From Sporosarcina quadrami (lineage in GTDB: Bacteria; Bacillota; Bacilli; Bacillales_A; Planococcaceae), in the NCBI RefSeq assembly GCF_014836615.1, contig NZ_JACSQN010000003.1, positions 186,001 through 250,000 on the forward strand: a DNA stretch of 64,000 bases, in the 5' to 3' direction. This document shows, in pieces, positions 8,896-18,078 of this stretch. The notes under the pieces were generated by a model. The model searched no databases. It had not been told where the DNA came from and saw nothing but the letters and a program-made list of their open reading frames with translations. Each line of letters starts with the position of its first letter. Within the stretch, counting starts at the first letter, position 1. The position numbers and the translations under genes were made by a program.

Positions 8896-8974
8896 TTGTA
8901 ATAGAAAGCAATGCAGATTATTAAATTCAACTTATAGAATTGAATCTACCCCCCAACAATTATTATAGAACCTA

Positions 8975-9016
8975 AAAAACTGCACCGCCGACTCGTAAGT
9001 CGGCGGTGCAGTTTTA
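8975..9016. terminator. Bidirectional terminator between hflX and the ABC exporter gene
   Basis: A long perfect stem, AAACTGCACCGCCGACT paired across CGTA with its complement, bordered by A on the left and T on the right. It can serve the plus-strand hflX and the minus-strand exporter, which converge here. Confidence 0.85.
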
Positions 9017-9070
9017 TCTATAAAGAGAAAGGGGGGTGGGATAGTTCTAGTATGCCCGATTCCCGAAATG

Positions 9071-10789
9071 TTAAACCTCTTGGAATTGAATGTTATGCAA
9101 ACGTGCGAATAATCCATCCTGTCGCACAAGCTCATCATATTTTCCGTCTTCCGCAATTCCGTCCTCGGTAACGACGATGACGCGATCTGCATCACGGATT
9201 GTCGCAAATCGGTGCGCAATGACAAGTGTCGTCCGATTGGCGGCCAATTCGTTCAATGACTGCTGGATGATGCGCTCCGTTTCCGTATCAAGCGCTGAAG
9301 TCGCTTCATCCAAAATAAGAATTGGTGGGTTCTTCAAAAACATCCGTGCAATTGCAAGACGCTGTTTTTGGCCACCTGACAACTTCAATCCACGTTCTCC
9401 AATCTGCGTTTCATAGCCTTCCGGAAGACTTGCGATGAAGCTTTCAAGATGTGCTTTCTGCGCAGCAGCAATCACATCTTCATCCGTCGCATTCAAGTCG
9501 CCGTAAGCGATATTCTCTTTTATCGTCCCGGTGAATAAAAACACATCCTGCTGAACGATACCAATCTGCGAACGCAATGATTGCTGCGTCATATTGCGGA
9601 TATCGATGCCATCAATGGAGATCGCGCCTCCATTGACATCATAAAATCTCGGGATGAGTGAACAGATTGTCGTTTTCCCCGCGCCTGAAGGACCGACAAA
9701 CGCGATAGTCTGCCCAGCTTGGATGGATAAATCGATGCCATTCAGCACTTCTTTATGTGAATCATAGCTGAACTGGACATCATCGAAAACGATATCGCCA
9801 GTTAGATGCCGTACTTCCATAGCACCTGGTCGATCCTGGATTTCAGGTTCTTCGTCAATCATCTCCTGGAATCGTCTGAAGCCTGCCATCCCTTTAGGAT
9901 AAAGCTCAAGCAATGCGCTGATCTTATCGACCGGCTTGATAAGAATATTAACGAAGAGGATGAAACCGACAAGCTCACCAGGTGTCAAATTGTCATTGTA
10001 CGTAAACCATGCACCGACGACTAAAACGACCAATGTGACAAGTCGCGTCATCATATACATGCTCGATGTAGTCCAGGCCATGACGTTATAAGCGACAAGT
10101 TTCGCAAGCCGGAATCCGCTATTGTCTTGTTGGAAACGCGTCATTTCAAAGACTTCATTTGTAAAGGATTTGACGACTCGCGCACCTGACACAGAATCCT
10201 CCACTCTTGCATTGACGTCAGCTATTTTCACATACATCTTCTGCCAGGCAGCATTCATCTTCTTATTGCAGAAGGCAACGACGATCGCTAGGAACGGAAC
10301 CATGACTATGGCAATTACAGCGAGCTCAGGATTGATCGTATACATTAGAATGAATGCACCGATAATCGTCATGACAGCGATGAAGGCATCTTCCGGTCCG
10401 TGGTGAGCCAGTTCACCAATATCGAATAGATCATTGGATATCCGGCTCATAATATGGCCAGTTTTCGTATTATCGAAGAAGCGGAACGATTGCTTATGAA
10501 CATGATTGAACAGTTGCTGTCTCATGTCCGTCTCGATATTGATGCCAAGCTTATGCCCCAAATAGCTGACGATATAATGTAACACGGTACTAATCAGATA
10601 GACGATCAGCAATAAAATACTGATCGTGACGATTCTGCCCCAGTCACTAGATGGAAGCAGCACATCAATGAACCATTGGACAGCCATCGGAAATGCCAAT
10701 TCGAGAAGGGCGACGAAAATGGCGCTTGAGAAATCGATGATGAATAAACGTTTGTGCGGTTTATAATAGGAAAAGAATTTTTTTAGCAT
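9071..10789 (-). CDS. ABC exporter, fused permease and ATPase
   Basis: This 572-residue half-transporter has six membrane helices (residues 1 to about 310) followed by an ABC ATPase domain with Walker A GPSGAGKT at 366-373, Q-loop IGIVQQDVFLF, signature LSGGQKQR, Walker B ILILDEATSALD and the H-loop IAHRFAT. It would form homodimers in the cytoplasmic membrane and export a drug, lipid or peptide. It belongs to the Sav1866/MsbA-like type IV exporters; the substrate is not predictable. ATG has AAAGGAAC upstream. It is the only gene of its transcription unit. Confidence 0.85.
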   Translation of the reverse strand: MLKKFFSYYKPHKRLFIIDFSSAIFVALLELAFPMAVQWFIDVLLPSSDWGRIVTISILLLIVYLISTVLHYIVSYLGHKLGINIETDMRQQLFNHVHKQSFRFFDNTKTGHIMSRISNDLFDIGELAHHGPEDAFIAVMTIIGAFILMYTINPELAVIAIVMVPFLAIVVAFCNKKMNAAWQKMYVKIADVNARVEDSVSGARVVKSFTNEVFEMTRFQQDNSGFRLAKLVAYNVMAWTTSSMYMMTRLVTLVVLVVGAWFTYNDNLTPGELVGFILFVNILIKPVDKISALLELYPKGMAGFRRFQEMIDEEPEIQDRPGAMEVRHLTGDIVFDDVQFSYDSHKEVLNGIDLSIQAGQTIAFVGPSGAGKTTICSLIPRFYDVNGGAISIDGIDIRNMTQQSLRSQIGIVQQDVFLFTGTIKENIAYGDLNATDEDVIAAAQKAHLESFIASLPEGYETQIGERGLKLSGGQKQRLAIARMFLKNPPILILDEATSALDTETERIIQQSLNELAANRTTLVIAHRFATIRDADRVIVVTEDGIAEDGKYDELVRQDGLFARLHNIQFQEV

Positions 10790-11005
10790 GGCAAATTGTT
10801 CCTTTCAGGTAGTTCCGTCATTATAGCGTACTTTGCTGGAAACAGATACTGCTGATTTTGTTCAAGTATGAGGAAAGACTTACCAAGTAATTATGATAGA
10901 AAAGATTCAAATCACATAAAGCGACGTGAAAAGTGGAACTATTTGCGTGTTATCCCGTATGATTAGGAGTAACAAAAATAGGAATACTGAAAGGAAGCGG
11001 TTAAT

Positions 11006-11890
11006 TTGAAAAAGTGGCTACAAGGAATAGGTATAGGAGCGCTTGCGCTTGGACTTGCGGCGTGTGGTTCAGCGGCAGAACCGAAAACAGATCCTGAAAC
11101 AGGTAAGAAAGTAGAAGTTACAAACAAAAGTGATATGACAGCTCAAGAAGTATATAGCAAAGCAATGGAAGTTTCAGCAGAACAGAAGAGTATGCACGCT
11201 GTCATGGATATTGAACAGAACATGTCCATTCCGAGCGAGGACATGAATTTGGATTCTAAAATTAAAATGGATATGGATATGATTGTCGATCCAATGGCCC
11301 TTCATCAGACGATGAGCATGGACATGGGTGAAATGGGTGCGACAGACATGGAACTGTACATGACTGATGCAGGATTCTTTATGCACGATGCGCAAATGGA
11401 TCAATGGATTAAAATGCCGAATGACATGTATGAAGAAATGATGGCTAGCATGGGTGGCGAAACAGATCCGACATTGGATTTGCAAATGTTCAAAGACTTC
11501 AAAGATGATCTTAAATTTGAACAAACAGATGATGAGTACATTTTGACACTTAACGCATCAGGCGATAAATTGAACAACCTTGTACAAAAATTAATTGGCG
11601 ATGCAATGCCGATTGAAGGTGCAATGACTGAAGAAGAACAGGAAGTCTATGATAATATGAATGTTAAAAGTTTAGACTTAACGATTTACATTGATAAGAA
11701 AACATTCTATACAAACGCATTTGATATGGATATGGATTTGACAATGAAAGTCGAAGAAGAAGAAATGCATATGGTTCAGAAGATGAAGTCAGTCATTACA
11801 AAGATCAATGAGATTGATGAAATCGTTGTTCCTAAAGAAGTCCTCGACGAAGCGGTCAGTCTCGAAGACTTGATGGGTGAAGAAGGTTAA
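11006..11890 (+). CDS. Methionine-rich lipoprotein (DUF6612-like)
   Basis: A lipoprotein signal, MKKWLQGIGIGALALGLAAC, gives an N-terminal lipidated Cys20. The mature 275 residues resemble the DUF6612 family of secreted Bacillales lipoproteins with an LppX/LolA-like beta fold, function unknown. The protein carries 35 methionines in 294 residues by my count, many as alternating MDM, MSMDM and MEM. TTG is chosen as start because AAGGAAGCGG lies before it and the signal peptide begins there. The gene is followed by a terminator and is monocistronic. Confidence 0.7.
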   Translation: MKKWLQGIGIGALALGLAACGSAAEPKTDPETGKKVEVTNKSDMTAQEVYSKAMEVSAEQKSMHAVMDIEQNMSIPSEDMNLDSKIKMDMDMIVDPMALHQTMSMDMGEMGATDMELYMTDAGFFMHDAQMDQWIKMPNDMYEEMMASMGGETDPTLDLQMFKDFKDDLKFEQTDDEYILTLNASGDKLNNLVQKLIGDAMPIEGAMTEEEQEVYDNMNVKSLDLTIYIDKKTFYTNAFDMDMDLTMKVEEEEMHMVQKMKSVITKINEIDEIVVPKEVLDEAVSLEDLMGEEG

Positions 11891-11926
11891 TCAATTTTAA
11901 CAGTCGAAAATAAAATAGGTGAATAG

Positions 11927-11963
11927 AGAAACGGATACCGGTAATTACGGTGTCCGTTTTCTT
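11927..11963 (+). terminator. Intrinsic terminator after the lipoprotein gene
   Basis: ACGGATACCG (11931-11940) pairs with CGGTGTCCGT (11948-11957; one G-T pair) and is followed by TTTTCTT. Confidence 0.75.
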
Positions 11964-12095
11964 CATTCTCACTACTATACTTCGCTAATGAACCTCTCAT
12001 TCTCAATGCGGGAATTTTAAAAAAACTGTCACAATCAGCCGAGAATGCACTTTAGCAACCTCTGAATCGCCTTATCTACAAAGGTTTTGAATGCA

Positions 12096-12181
12096 ATTGA
12101 TAATCGTTTTCAATTATCAGTTGACACAGTGCACATAACTGCTATAATTGGATTTGCAGCTAATTGATAATGGTTTTCACT
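12096..12181 (+). promoter_or_regulatory. Fur-type boxes and promoter of the fpb siderophore operon
   Basis: TTGACA (12121-12126) and TATAAT (12143-12148), spaced 16 nt with an extended TG, form a near-consensus promoter. Two similar 19-mers, ATTGATAATCGTTTTCAAT (12096-12114) and ATTGATAATGGTTTTCACT (12163-12181), flank it and match the GATAAT-rich Fur/ferric uptake box. Repression under iron sufficiency is the expected outcome. The gap 11891-12231 holds this region and the preceding terminator. Confidence 0.8.
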
Positions 12182-12231
12182 AGTGCATTCTCAATTAGAA
12201 GCAAATATTCGATATCGGAGTTTTTTCCTTC

Positions 12232-13182
12232 ATGAAGAAACGTTATTTGTTTATTGCATTAATACTATTCTCATTGCTATCGCTTTTTGTAGGAGTGAGT
12301 TCAATTAAACCGATGGATCTGCTAGATTTCAAGTCGGAACAGACAGAGATTTTCCTCATCAGCCGGGTTCCAAGACTTGTAGCCATTCTCCTTGCAGGTG
12401 CAGGCATGAGTATCGCGGGGCTGATCATGCAACAACTGAGCAGGAACAAATTTGTTTCACCGACGACTGCGGGGACTCTTGACGCCACGCGACTTGGAAT
12501 TTTAGTGTCGATGTTGCTATTCACTAACGCTTCGACAATCGAGAAGATGGTAGTTGCATTCATATTTGCTCTTGGCGGTACCTTGCTGTTCATGCAAATC
12601 TTGGACCGTATTAAGTTTAAGGATGCTATTTTCATCCCACTCGTCGGGCTCATGTTCGGTAATATCCTTTCATCTATCACGACGTTTTTTGCTTACAAGG
12701 CGAACGTCATCCAGAATATGTCCGCTTGGCTTCAAGGGGATTTTTCAATGATCATGAAAGGCCGCTATGAGCTTTTATACATAAGCATTCCGGTGCTTAT
12801 CATCACCTATTTGTACGCGAACCGGTTCACGGTTGCAGGTATGGGTGAAGATTTCTCGAAAAACTTGGGCCTCGCTTATAAACGGATTGTCAATATCGGT
12901 TTAATATTGGTGGCTCTCGTAACAACGACTGTCATTTTAACAGTCGGAATGATTCCTTTCCTTGGATTGATCATTCCAAATATCGTCTCTATCTTCCATG
13001 GAGATAACTTAAAGAAAACATTGCCGCACACCGCTTTGCTCGGTGCGATTTTCCTGCTTGTCTGTGATATTCTGGGCAGGGTTCTCATCTATCCATATGA
13101 AATATCCATCAGTCTGATGGTCGGTGTAATCGGAAGTGGCGTATTCCTCTACTTGTTATTTAGGAGGAAGGCATATGCGTAA
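12232..13182 (+). CDS. fpbN: Siderophore ABC transporter permease (FpbN/YclN)
   Basis: This 316-residue FecCD-family permease has about nine hydrophobic helices and the conserved GAGMSIAGLIMQQLSRN-like loop that contacts the ATPase and binding protein. Gene order permease-permease-ATPase-lipoprotein matches B. subtilis yclNOPQ (fpbNOPQ), which imports petrobactin and catecholate precursors. The ATG start has only a weak GGAG about 11 bases upstream. It opens an iron-regulated operon and overlaps the next gene by 8 bases. Confidence 0.85.
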   Translation: MKKRYLFIALILFSLLSLFVGVSSIKPMDLLDFKSEQTEIFLISRVPRLVAILLAGAGMSIAGLIMQQLSRNKFVSPTTAGTLDATRLGILVSMLLFTNASTIEKMVVAFIFALGGTLLFMQILDRIKFKDAIFIPLVGLMFGNILSSITTFFAYKANVIQNMSAWLQGDFSMIMKGRYELLYISIPVLIITYLYANRFTVAGMGEDFSKNLGLAYKRIVNIGLILVALVTTTVILTVGMIPFLGLIIPNIVSIFHGDNLKKTLPHTALLGAIFLLVCDILGRVLIYPYEISISLMVGVIGSGVFLYLLFRRKAYA

Positions 13183-14125
13183 TTCTACGAAAATGATTAT
13201 ATTGTCGGTCATTGCAATTGGTTTTTGCGGATTATATCTTTTTCATGATTTAAATGGAAGTTTTGATTATGCACTGCCACGACGTGCTATTAAAGTCATT
13301 GCTATGGTGCTTACTGGTGTAGCGATTGCGTATTCCACCGTCATATTCCAAACAATTACGCATAATCGGATTTTGACACCGAGTATAATGGGTTTGGATT
13401 CGCTGTATCTCTTACTTCAGACGGTTGTCATCTTTTTCCTTGGCTCAGGTCACTTTACGATTGTCAATCGACATGTGAATTTCATTTTGTCCGTTTCGAC
13501 GATGATTGTATTCGCACTTATTTTGTACCAGCTTCTATTTAAAAGAGGCAGCAGGCCGATTTACTTCCTTCTGCTTGTCGGAATTATCATAGGGACGTTT
13601 TTCCAAAGTATCTCGACATTCCTACAAGTGCTCATTGATCCAAATGAATTCCTGCGTGTGCAAGATAAGATGTTCGCGAGTTTTAACAACGTAAGTGGTG
13701 AACTTGTTTGGTGGGCACTCGGTATTGTCATCTTGACGTTCGTTGTCGGTTGGAAATACTTTAATGACTTGGATGTGTTATCGCTTGGCAGGGACACGGC
13801 CATTAACTTAGGGGTCTCATATGACCGCGTTGTCAAAATGATGCTCGTCATTTCAGCAGTACTTATTTCAGTTTCAACAGCTTTAGTCGGACCGATTACA
13901 TTTTTCGGTTTGATTGTTGCAAACTTGTCGTACCAATTCTTCAACTCCTATCGGCATATTGTATTAATTGCCGGAGCATCCGTTATGAGTGTCATCGCCC
14001 TTGTCGGCGGGCAGTGGGTTGTTGAGCGTATTTTCACGTTCTCCACGACGCTAAGTGTCATCATTAACTTTGTTGGCGGTGTGTACTTCATTTATCTACT
14101 ATTAAAGGAGAGTCGATCCTCATGA
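13175..14125 (+). CDS. fpbO: Siderophore ABC transporter permease (FpbO/YclO)
   Basis: This 316-residue second FecCD-type permease begins MRNSTKMIILSVIAIGF and has the RRAIKVIAMVLTGVAIAYSTV start and a QTITHNRILTPSIMGLD coupling loop. It would pair with FpbN as the membrane channel. The ATG at 13175 is chosen because TAGGAGGAAG precedes it at proper spacing; an upstream in-frame start at 13136 lacks a ribosome site. Its stop overlaps the ATG of fpbP (ATGA), indicating translational coupling. Confidence 0.85.
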   Translation: MRNSTKMIILSVIAIGFCGLYLFHDLNGSFDYALPRRAIKVIAMVLTGVAIAYSTVIFQTITHNRILTPSIMGLDSLYLLLQTVVIFFLGSGHFTIVNRHVNFILSVSTMIVFALILYQLLFKRGSRPIYFLLLVGIIIGTFFQSISTFLQVLIDPNEFLRVQDKMFASFNNVSGELVWWALGIVILTFVVGWKYFNDLDVLSLGRDTAINLGVSYDRVVKMMLVISAVLISVSTALVGPITFFGLIVANLSYQFFNSYRHIVLIAGASVMSVIALVGGQWVVERIFTFSTTLSVIINFVGGVYFIYLLLKESRSS

Positions 14126-14883
14126 TCCAAGTCCGGGAATTATCGAAGTTCTATGGGAAAAAAGTGGTCGTTGAAAAGGTGAACGTTGATATCCATCGAG
14201 GTAAAATCACGTCTTTCATCGGTCCGAATGGTGCGGGGAAATCGACCTTGCTTTCTATGGTTAGCCGTCTTGTGGACGCTGATACAGGGGAAGTTCTAGT
14301 GGATAATGATCAGGTGAAGAGGATGAAATCCAACGAATTTTCGAAACGGGTTTCGATATTGAAACAATCTAATTTCATGAATGTCCGTCTGACGATTAGG
14401 GAATTGGTTTCTTTCGGTAGATTCCCTTATTCGCGCGGTAAACTCAATGCTGAAGACATCCGCATTGTCGAGCAGGCGATGGATTATATGGGTCTGATGG
14501 AAATGCAAAATGAATACATGGATGAACTATCAGGTGGACAGCGTCAACGTGCATTCATTGCGATGGTCATCGCGCAGGATACCGATTATATCTTGTTGGA
14601 TGAACCGTTGAATAACTTGGATATGAAACATTCTGTGCAAATCATGAAGATACTAAGGAGACTAGTTGACGATCTTGGTAAGACAGTCGTCATCGTTCTC
14701 CACGACATCAATTTCGCTTCCGTCTACTCCGACCGTATCGTCGCTTTGAAAGAAGGACGTGTCGTCAAAGACGGGCCAACGAACGACATTATCAATTCGG
14801 ATGCGTTGAGAGAAATTTATGATATGGATATTCCAATCAAACAAATGAATAATTGCCGTATATGTGTGTATTTTAATTCTTGA
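14122..14883 (+). CDS. fpbP: Siderophore ABC transporter ATPase (FpbP/YclP)
   Basis: This 253-residue ABC ATPase has Walker A GPNGAGKST from residue 34, signature LSGGQRQR from residue 136, Walker B YILLDEPLNNLD and the H-loop VLHDINFA. It powers uptake through FpbNO. It is close to FepC/FecE-type ATPases in length and motifs, and its start overlaps the fpbO stop by four bases. Confidence 0.88.
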   Translation: MIQVRELSKFYGKKVVVEKVNVDIHRGKITSFIGPNGAGKSTLLSMVSRLVDADTGEVLVDNDQVKRMKSNEFSKRVSILKQSNFMNVRLTIRELVSFGRFPYSRGKLNAEDIRIVEQAMDYMGLMEMQNEYMDELSGGQRQRAFIAMVIAQDTDYILLDEPLNNLDMKHSVQIMKILRRLVDDLGKTVVIVLHDINFASVYSDRIVALKEGRVVKDGPTNDIINSDALREIYDMDIPIKQMNNCRICVYFNS

Positions 14884-14937
14884 TAGCAAAATAAACGAGC
14901 AGTTCACAAAAAAACCTAAAACAAAAGGATGGTTCAA

Positions 14938-15909
14938 ATGAAGAAAATTCCAATGATGCTATTGCTGGCAGCTTTAATGATCGTATTAGCTGCATGTGGC
15001 GCAAAAGATAATGACAAAGCGAAAGACGAAGGCACGAATTCATCTACACCTGACGCAAGCGAAACTGCAGAAATGGTTTCAGTTAAACATGAACTGAGTG
15101 AAACGCCTGTTGAAGTGCCGAAAAACCCTGAAAAGGTTGTTGTTTTCGATTTCGGTACACTTGATACATTAGACGAATTAGGTGTAGAAGTTGCTGGGTT
15201 GCCTAGAGCAACGGTTCCAGGATACCTATCAAAATACGATGATGATAAATATGAAAACCTTGGCAGCTTGAAAGAACCTGATTTTGAAGCTTTGAATGCA
15301 TTAAAGCCTGATGTGATTTTTATCTCTGGACGTCAATCAGAAATGTACGAAGAGTTCTCTAAAATTGCCCCAACTGTATATGTAGGTTTGGATACTGCTC
15401 ATTATATGGATTCATTCAAGCACAATGCTGAATTGATGGGTGAAATTTTCGGTAAAGAAGACGAAGTGAAAGCAGAGCTTGAAGAAATTGATGCGAAAAT
15501 TGCTGAAATCAATGAAAAAGCGACTGATTCCGGTTCGAAAGCGCTTGTTGTTCTAGCGACTGAAGGTAAAGTAAGTGCATATGGTCCGAACTCGCGTTTT
15601 GGTTTAGTACATGATGTATTAGGATTTACACCTGCCGATGAAAAGATTGAAGTATCTACACATGGTCAAAATATTTCATTTGAATATATCCTTGAGAAAA
15701 ATCCTGATGTCTTGTTCGTAATCGATCGCGATGCTGCAATCGGAAATGGTGCGACAGCACAAGGAACAATTGAAAACGATCTTGTTAAGAAGACAGAAGC
15801 ATTCAAGAACGGTAAAATCGTCTACTTGAACGGGGAGTATTGGTACTTGTCAGGTGGCGGACTTCTTTCTATGAAAGAAATGATCGAAGAGGTTGAAGAC
15901 GGTCTATAA
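14938..15909 (+). CDS. fpbQ: Siderophore-binding lipoprotein (FpbQ/YclQ)
   Basis: This 323-residue substrate-binding lipoprotein has signal and lipobox MKKIPMMLLLAALMIVLAAC (Cys20), a short acidic linker, then a FepB/BtuF-type two-lobed binding domain with the KVVVFDFGTLDTLDELGVEV opening strand and KPDVIFISGRQ. B. subtilis YclQ binds petrobactin and related catecholates; the same ligand class is likely but not shown. I use ATG 14938 because AAAAGGA lies 8 bases before it; the ATG at 14929 overlaps that ribosome site. It ends the fpb operon. Confidence 0.88.
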   Translation: MKKIPMMLLLAALMIVLAACGAKDNDKAKDEGTNSSTPDASETAEMVSVKHELSETPVEVPKNPEKVVVFDFGTLDTLDELGVEVAGLPRATVPGYLSKYDDDKYENLGSLKEPDFEALNALKPDVIFISGRQSEMYEEFSKIAPTVYVGLDTAHYMDSFKHNAELMGEIFGKEDEVKAELEEIDAKIAEINEKATDSGSKALVVLATEGKVSAYGPNSRFGLVHDVLGFTPADEKIEVSTHGQNISFEYILEKNPDVLFVIDRDAAIGNGATAQGTIENDLVKKTEAFKNGKIVYLNGEYWYLSGGGLLSMKEMIEEVEDGL

Positions 15910-15923
15910 GAAAAATAAGAGCA

Positions 15924-15959
15924 AACTTGTCCACTATTAGTGGGCAAGTTCTTTTTTTA
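15924..15959 (+). terminator. Intrinsic terminator of the fpb operon
   Basis: AACTTGTCCAC (15924-15934) pairs with GTGGGCAAGTT (15940-15950), followed by CTTTTTTT. Confidence 0.85.
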
Positions 15960-16043
15960 TGTCAATTTCATGTGCCAAGTTAACAAGGTTGCTAAAAGGA
16001 TATGGTACGATAAACGTAAAAACAATTGGATGAGGTGAGAGAA

Positions 16044-17993
16044 ATGGGAAAGTCCGTTACGGTAAAAGCGTTGACAGTGGAAATGGCGATTGAGCAAGCA
16101 CTTGCGGAATTGGGTGCGACGATTGAAGAAGTCCAGGTTGAAGTGATAGAGCAAAATGGAAAAAGCATGTACGGACTGAAATCGAAATTAGCAGTAGTGA
16201 ATGTGACGATGCTCAAAGTTCTAGTACCTGAACAAGGTGAACCTGTTGATTCGCTCGCAAATGGGGCTAGGATAATTGGTAAGCGTGTAGAAGTTGTCCT
16301 ATCGACGGATGCTTTTCCGATGATCGAGCCCGGATCCAATGTAAAAGTACTCATTAATGGAAGAGAAGCGGTTGGTAAAATGCATGTGTCACATGAAGAT
16401 GATATAAGAATTCGAGTCTCGGACGAAATTATACCTCCGCATTTTTCCATTAGACTTATCGAACAAGATATCATTGCCATGCTGAACATTGAACCTGGGA
16501 GAAGAATTAAACGCACGATACAGAATACCGGATTTCAGGATGTGTTGTTCATCGAAGCTGATGAACTTGTGGAGCCTTATATGTCGCTAACAGTGGAAGA
16601 CATCGTCAAGGAACTGGCTGAGCTTGGCATAAGCGAGCGGATAGATTATTCGGTAATAGAAGAAGCTGTTCGTTCTCTCGCTCCTTTTGAAGCGATTATT
16701 GCAAAAGGACAATGGCCGGTTGAAGGATTCAATGGAGATCTTTATTTGCACGCAAGGGGTAAGGATTTTAGTTTAAATGAAAAGGGAAAAGTCGATTTTA
16801 GGGAAATGAATCCGATTGAATCTGTGCATGAAAACGAGCTCATTGCCACATATTTACCGCCAGTTCAAGGGGTGGATGGGATGGATCTTTTCGGCAGGCC
16901 CGTGCGAACAAAACCGGTCGGCGGACTGGAAATCAGACTTGGAGATCAGGTAGAGATGCGGGGCAATGAAATATATGCTCTCTCAAGTGGCCGTGCTATT
17001 CTGGAAAAACATGGATCGATTATGAAGATTGATGTAAATAGTGAGTTTGTTCATGACGGTGACGTTGATTTGAACAGTGGTAATATACGCTTTAAAGGGG
17101 ATGTCAGGATTGGCGGTAATGTTGAGAACTCCATGTTCGTTGGTGCGACAGGAAGAGTGACTGTCGGTGGCACTGTCAGGAAGGCTGTCGTGGAGTCGGG
17201 CAAATCCGCTTGCTTCGAAGGTAATGTCTTCTCGTCGACGGTTTCTGTAGGGATGCAGGAAGTGTTAGAAGACGAGTTGGTCGCTCTGTTGCATGAATTG
17301 CTCTTCTACTTGGAACAGGTACAGGCGACGATTTTGCAAATCATTCATATTCGGGGAGTCGACCCTGAAGAAATGGATGCTGGTGAATTGAAAGAGCTTG
17401 TGCGAGTCATTTTAAAGGAGAAGTACCTAGATTATCAGCAGAGTAAAAAAGATTTTATCCAAAAAGTGATAGATCATTCCGATCAGTTGTCTCCTGAATG
17501 GTTGCGTGTGAGTGATAGAATGGATTGCCTATTCACAGATACTTCATTGACAATCGTCAAAAATGCACATGATTTCTCGCATCTGTTGGCAGACGCCCGG
17601 AAACTGATCGAACAATATGCAGACAGCAGCCAAAGCGATCAGCCTGTAATCAAATTGCCCTATGCCATTAATAGTATATTATCGTGCAGCGGTACAATTG
17701 AAGTGACTAAAAAAGGCTTATCAAACTGTATTGTTGATGCAAAAAACAAAGTTTTCGTGGAAGGAAGCTGCAGGGGTGGTGAAATCACGGGGCTTGAGAA
17801 AGTATCCATTCAGGAAACGGGCTCTGTAAATAGTGTGAAGACTATTATTAAGACCGCATTAGACGGAGTTATTTCGATCGGGCTAGCAAGGTCTGGCACG
17901 GAAATCTGGGTCGGAGAATCAATTTATTATTTTGATACGGATAAATTGGGTGTCCATGCAAGGCTGGTACATGGTGAACTAAAGATTGATTAA
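16044..17993 (+). CDS. FapA family protein (DUF342)
   Basis: This 649-residue protein has an N-terminal Jag-N/KhpB-like domain (residues 1 to about 52, VTVKALTVEMAIEQAL) and a long FapA/DUF342 region from about residue 230 with repeated beta-helix glycine strands (NSGNIRFKGDVRIGGNVEN, GATGRVTVGGTV), interrupted by a helical insert at about 410-510. FapA proteins are linked to flagellar or polar assembly in some bacteria, but no flagellar gene is nearby, so its role here is open. ATG 16044 follows GAGGTGAG; an in-frame TTG at 16026 lies upstream of that site. Confidence 0.75.
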   Translation: MGKSVTVKALTVEMAIEQALAELGATIEEVQVEVIEQNGKSMYGLKSKLAVVNVTMLKVLVPEQGEPVDSLANGARIIGKRVEVVLSTDAFPMIEPGSNVKVLINGREAVGKMHVSHEDDIRIRVSDEIIPPHFSIRLIEQDIIAMLNIEPGRRIKRTIQNTGFQDVLFIEADELVEPYMSLTVEDIVKELAELGISERIDYSVIEEAVRSLAPFEAIIAKGQWPVEGFNGDLYLHARGKDFSLNEKGKVDFREMNPIESVHENELIATYLPPVQGVDGMDLFGRPVRTKPVGGLEIRLGDQVEMRGNEIYALSSGRAILEKHGSIMKIDVNSEFVHDGDVDLNSGNIRFKGDVRIGGNVENSMFVGATGRVTVGGTVRKAVVESGKSACFEGNVFSSTVSVGMQEVLEDELVALLHELLFYLEQVQATILQIIHIRGVDPEEMDAGELKELVRVILKEKYLDYQQSKKDFIQKVIDHSDQLSPEWLRVSDRMDCLFTDTSLTIVKNAHDFSHLLADARKLIEQYADSSQSDQPVIKLPYAINSILSCSGTIEVTKKGLSNCIVDAKNKVFVEGSCRGGEITGLEKVSIQETGSVNSVKTIIKTALDGVISIGLARSGTEIWVGESIYYFDTDKLGVHARLVHGELKID

Positions 17994-18000
17994 AAAAAGA

Positions 18001-18051
18001 TTGTCCAAATTGGGTTGCTCGGAGTATAATGACAAGTGTCAAGACACTTGA
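18001..18051 (+). promoter_or_regulatory. niaP promoter with palindromic operator
   Basis: TTGTCC (18001-18006), 18 nt, TATAAT (18025-18030). Directly after the -10 is the perfect palindrome CAAGTGTC-AA-GACACTTG (18033-18050), covering the expected transcription start. Position and form fit the niacin-responsive repressor NiaR (YrxA), which controls niaP in Firmicutes; my memory of the exact consensus is imprecise. Confidence 0.7.
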
Positions 18052-18078
18052 TAATTTACAGCGAAGGGTAGTCAAATT

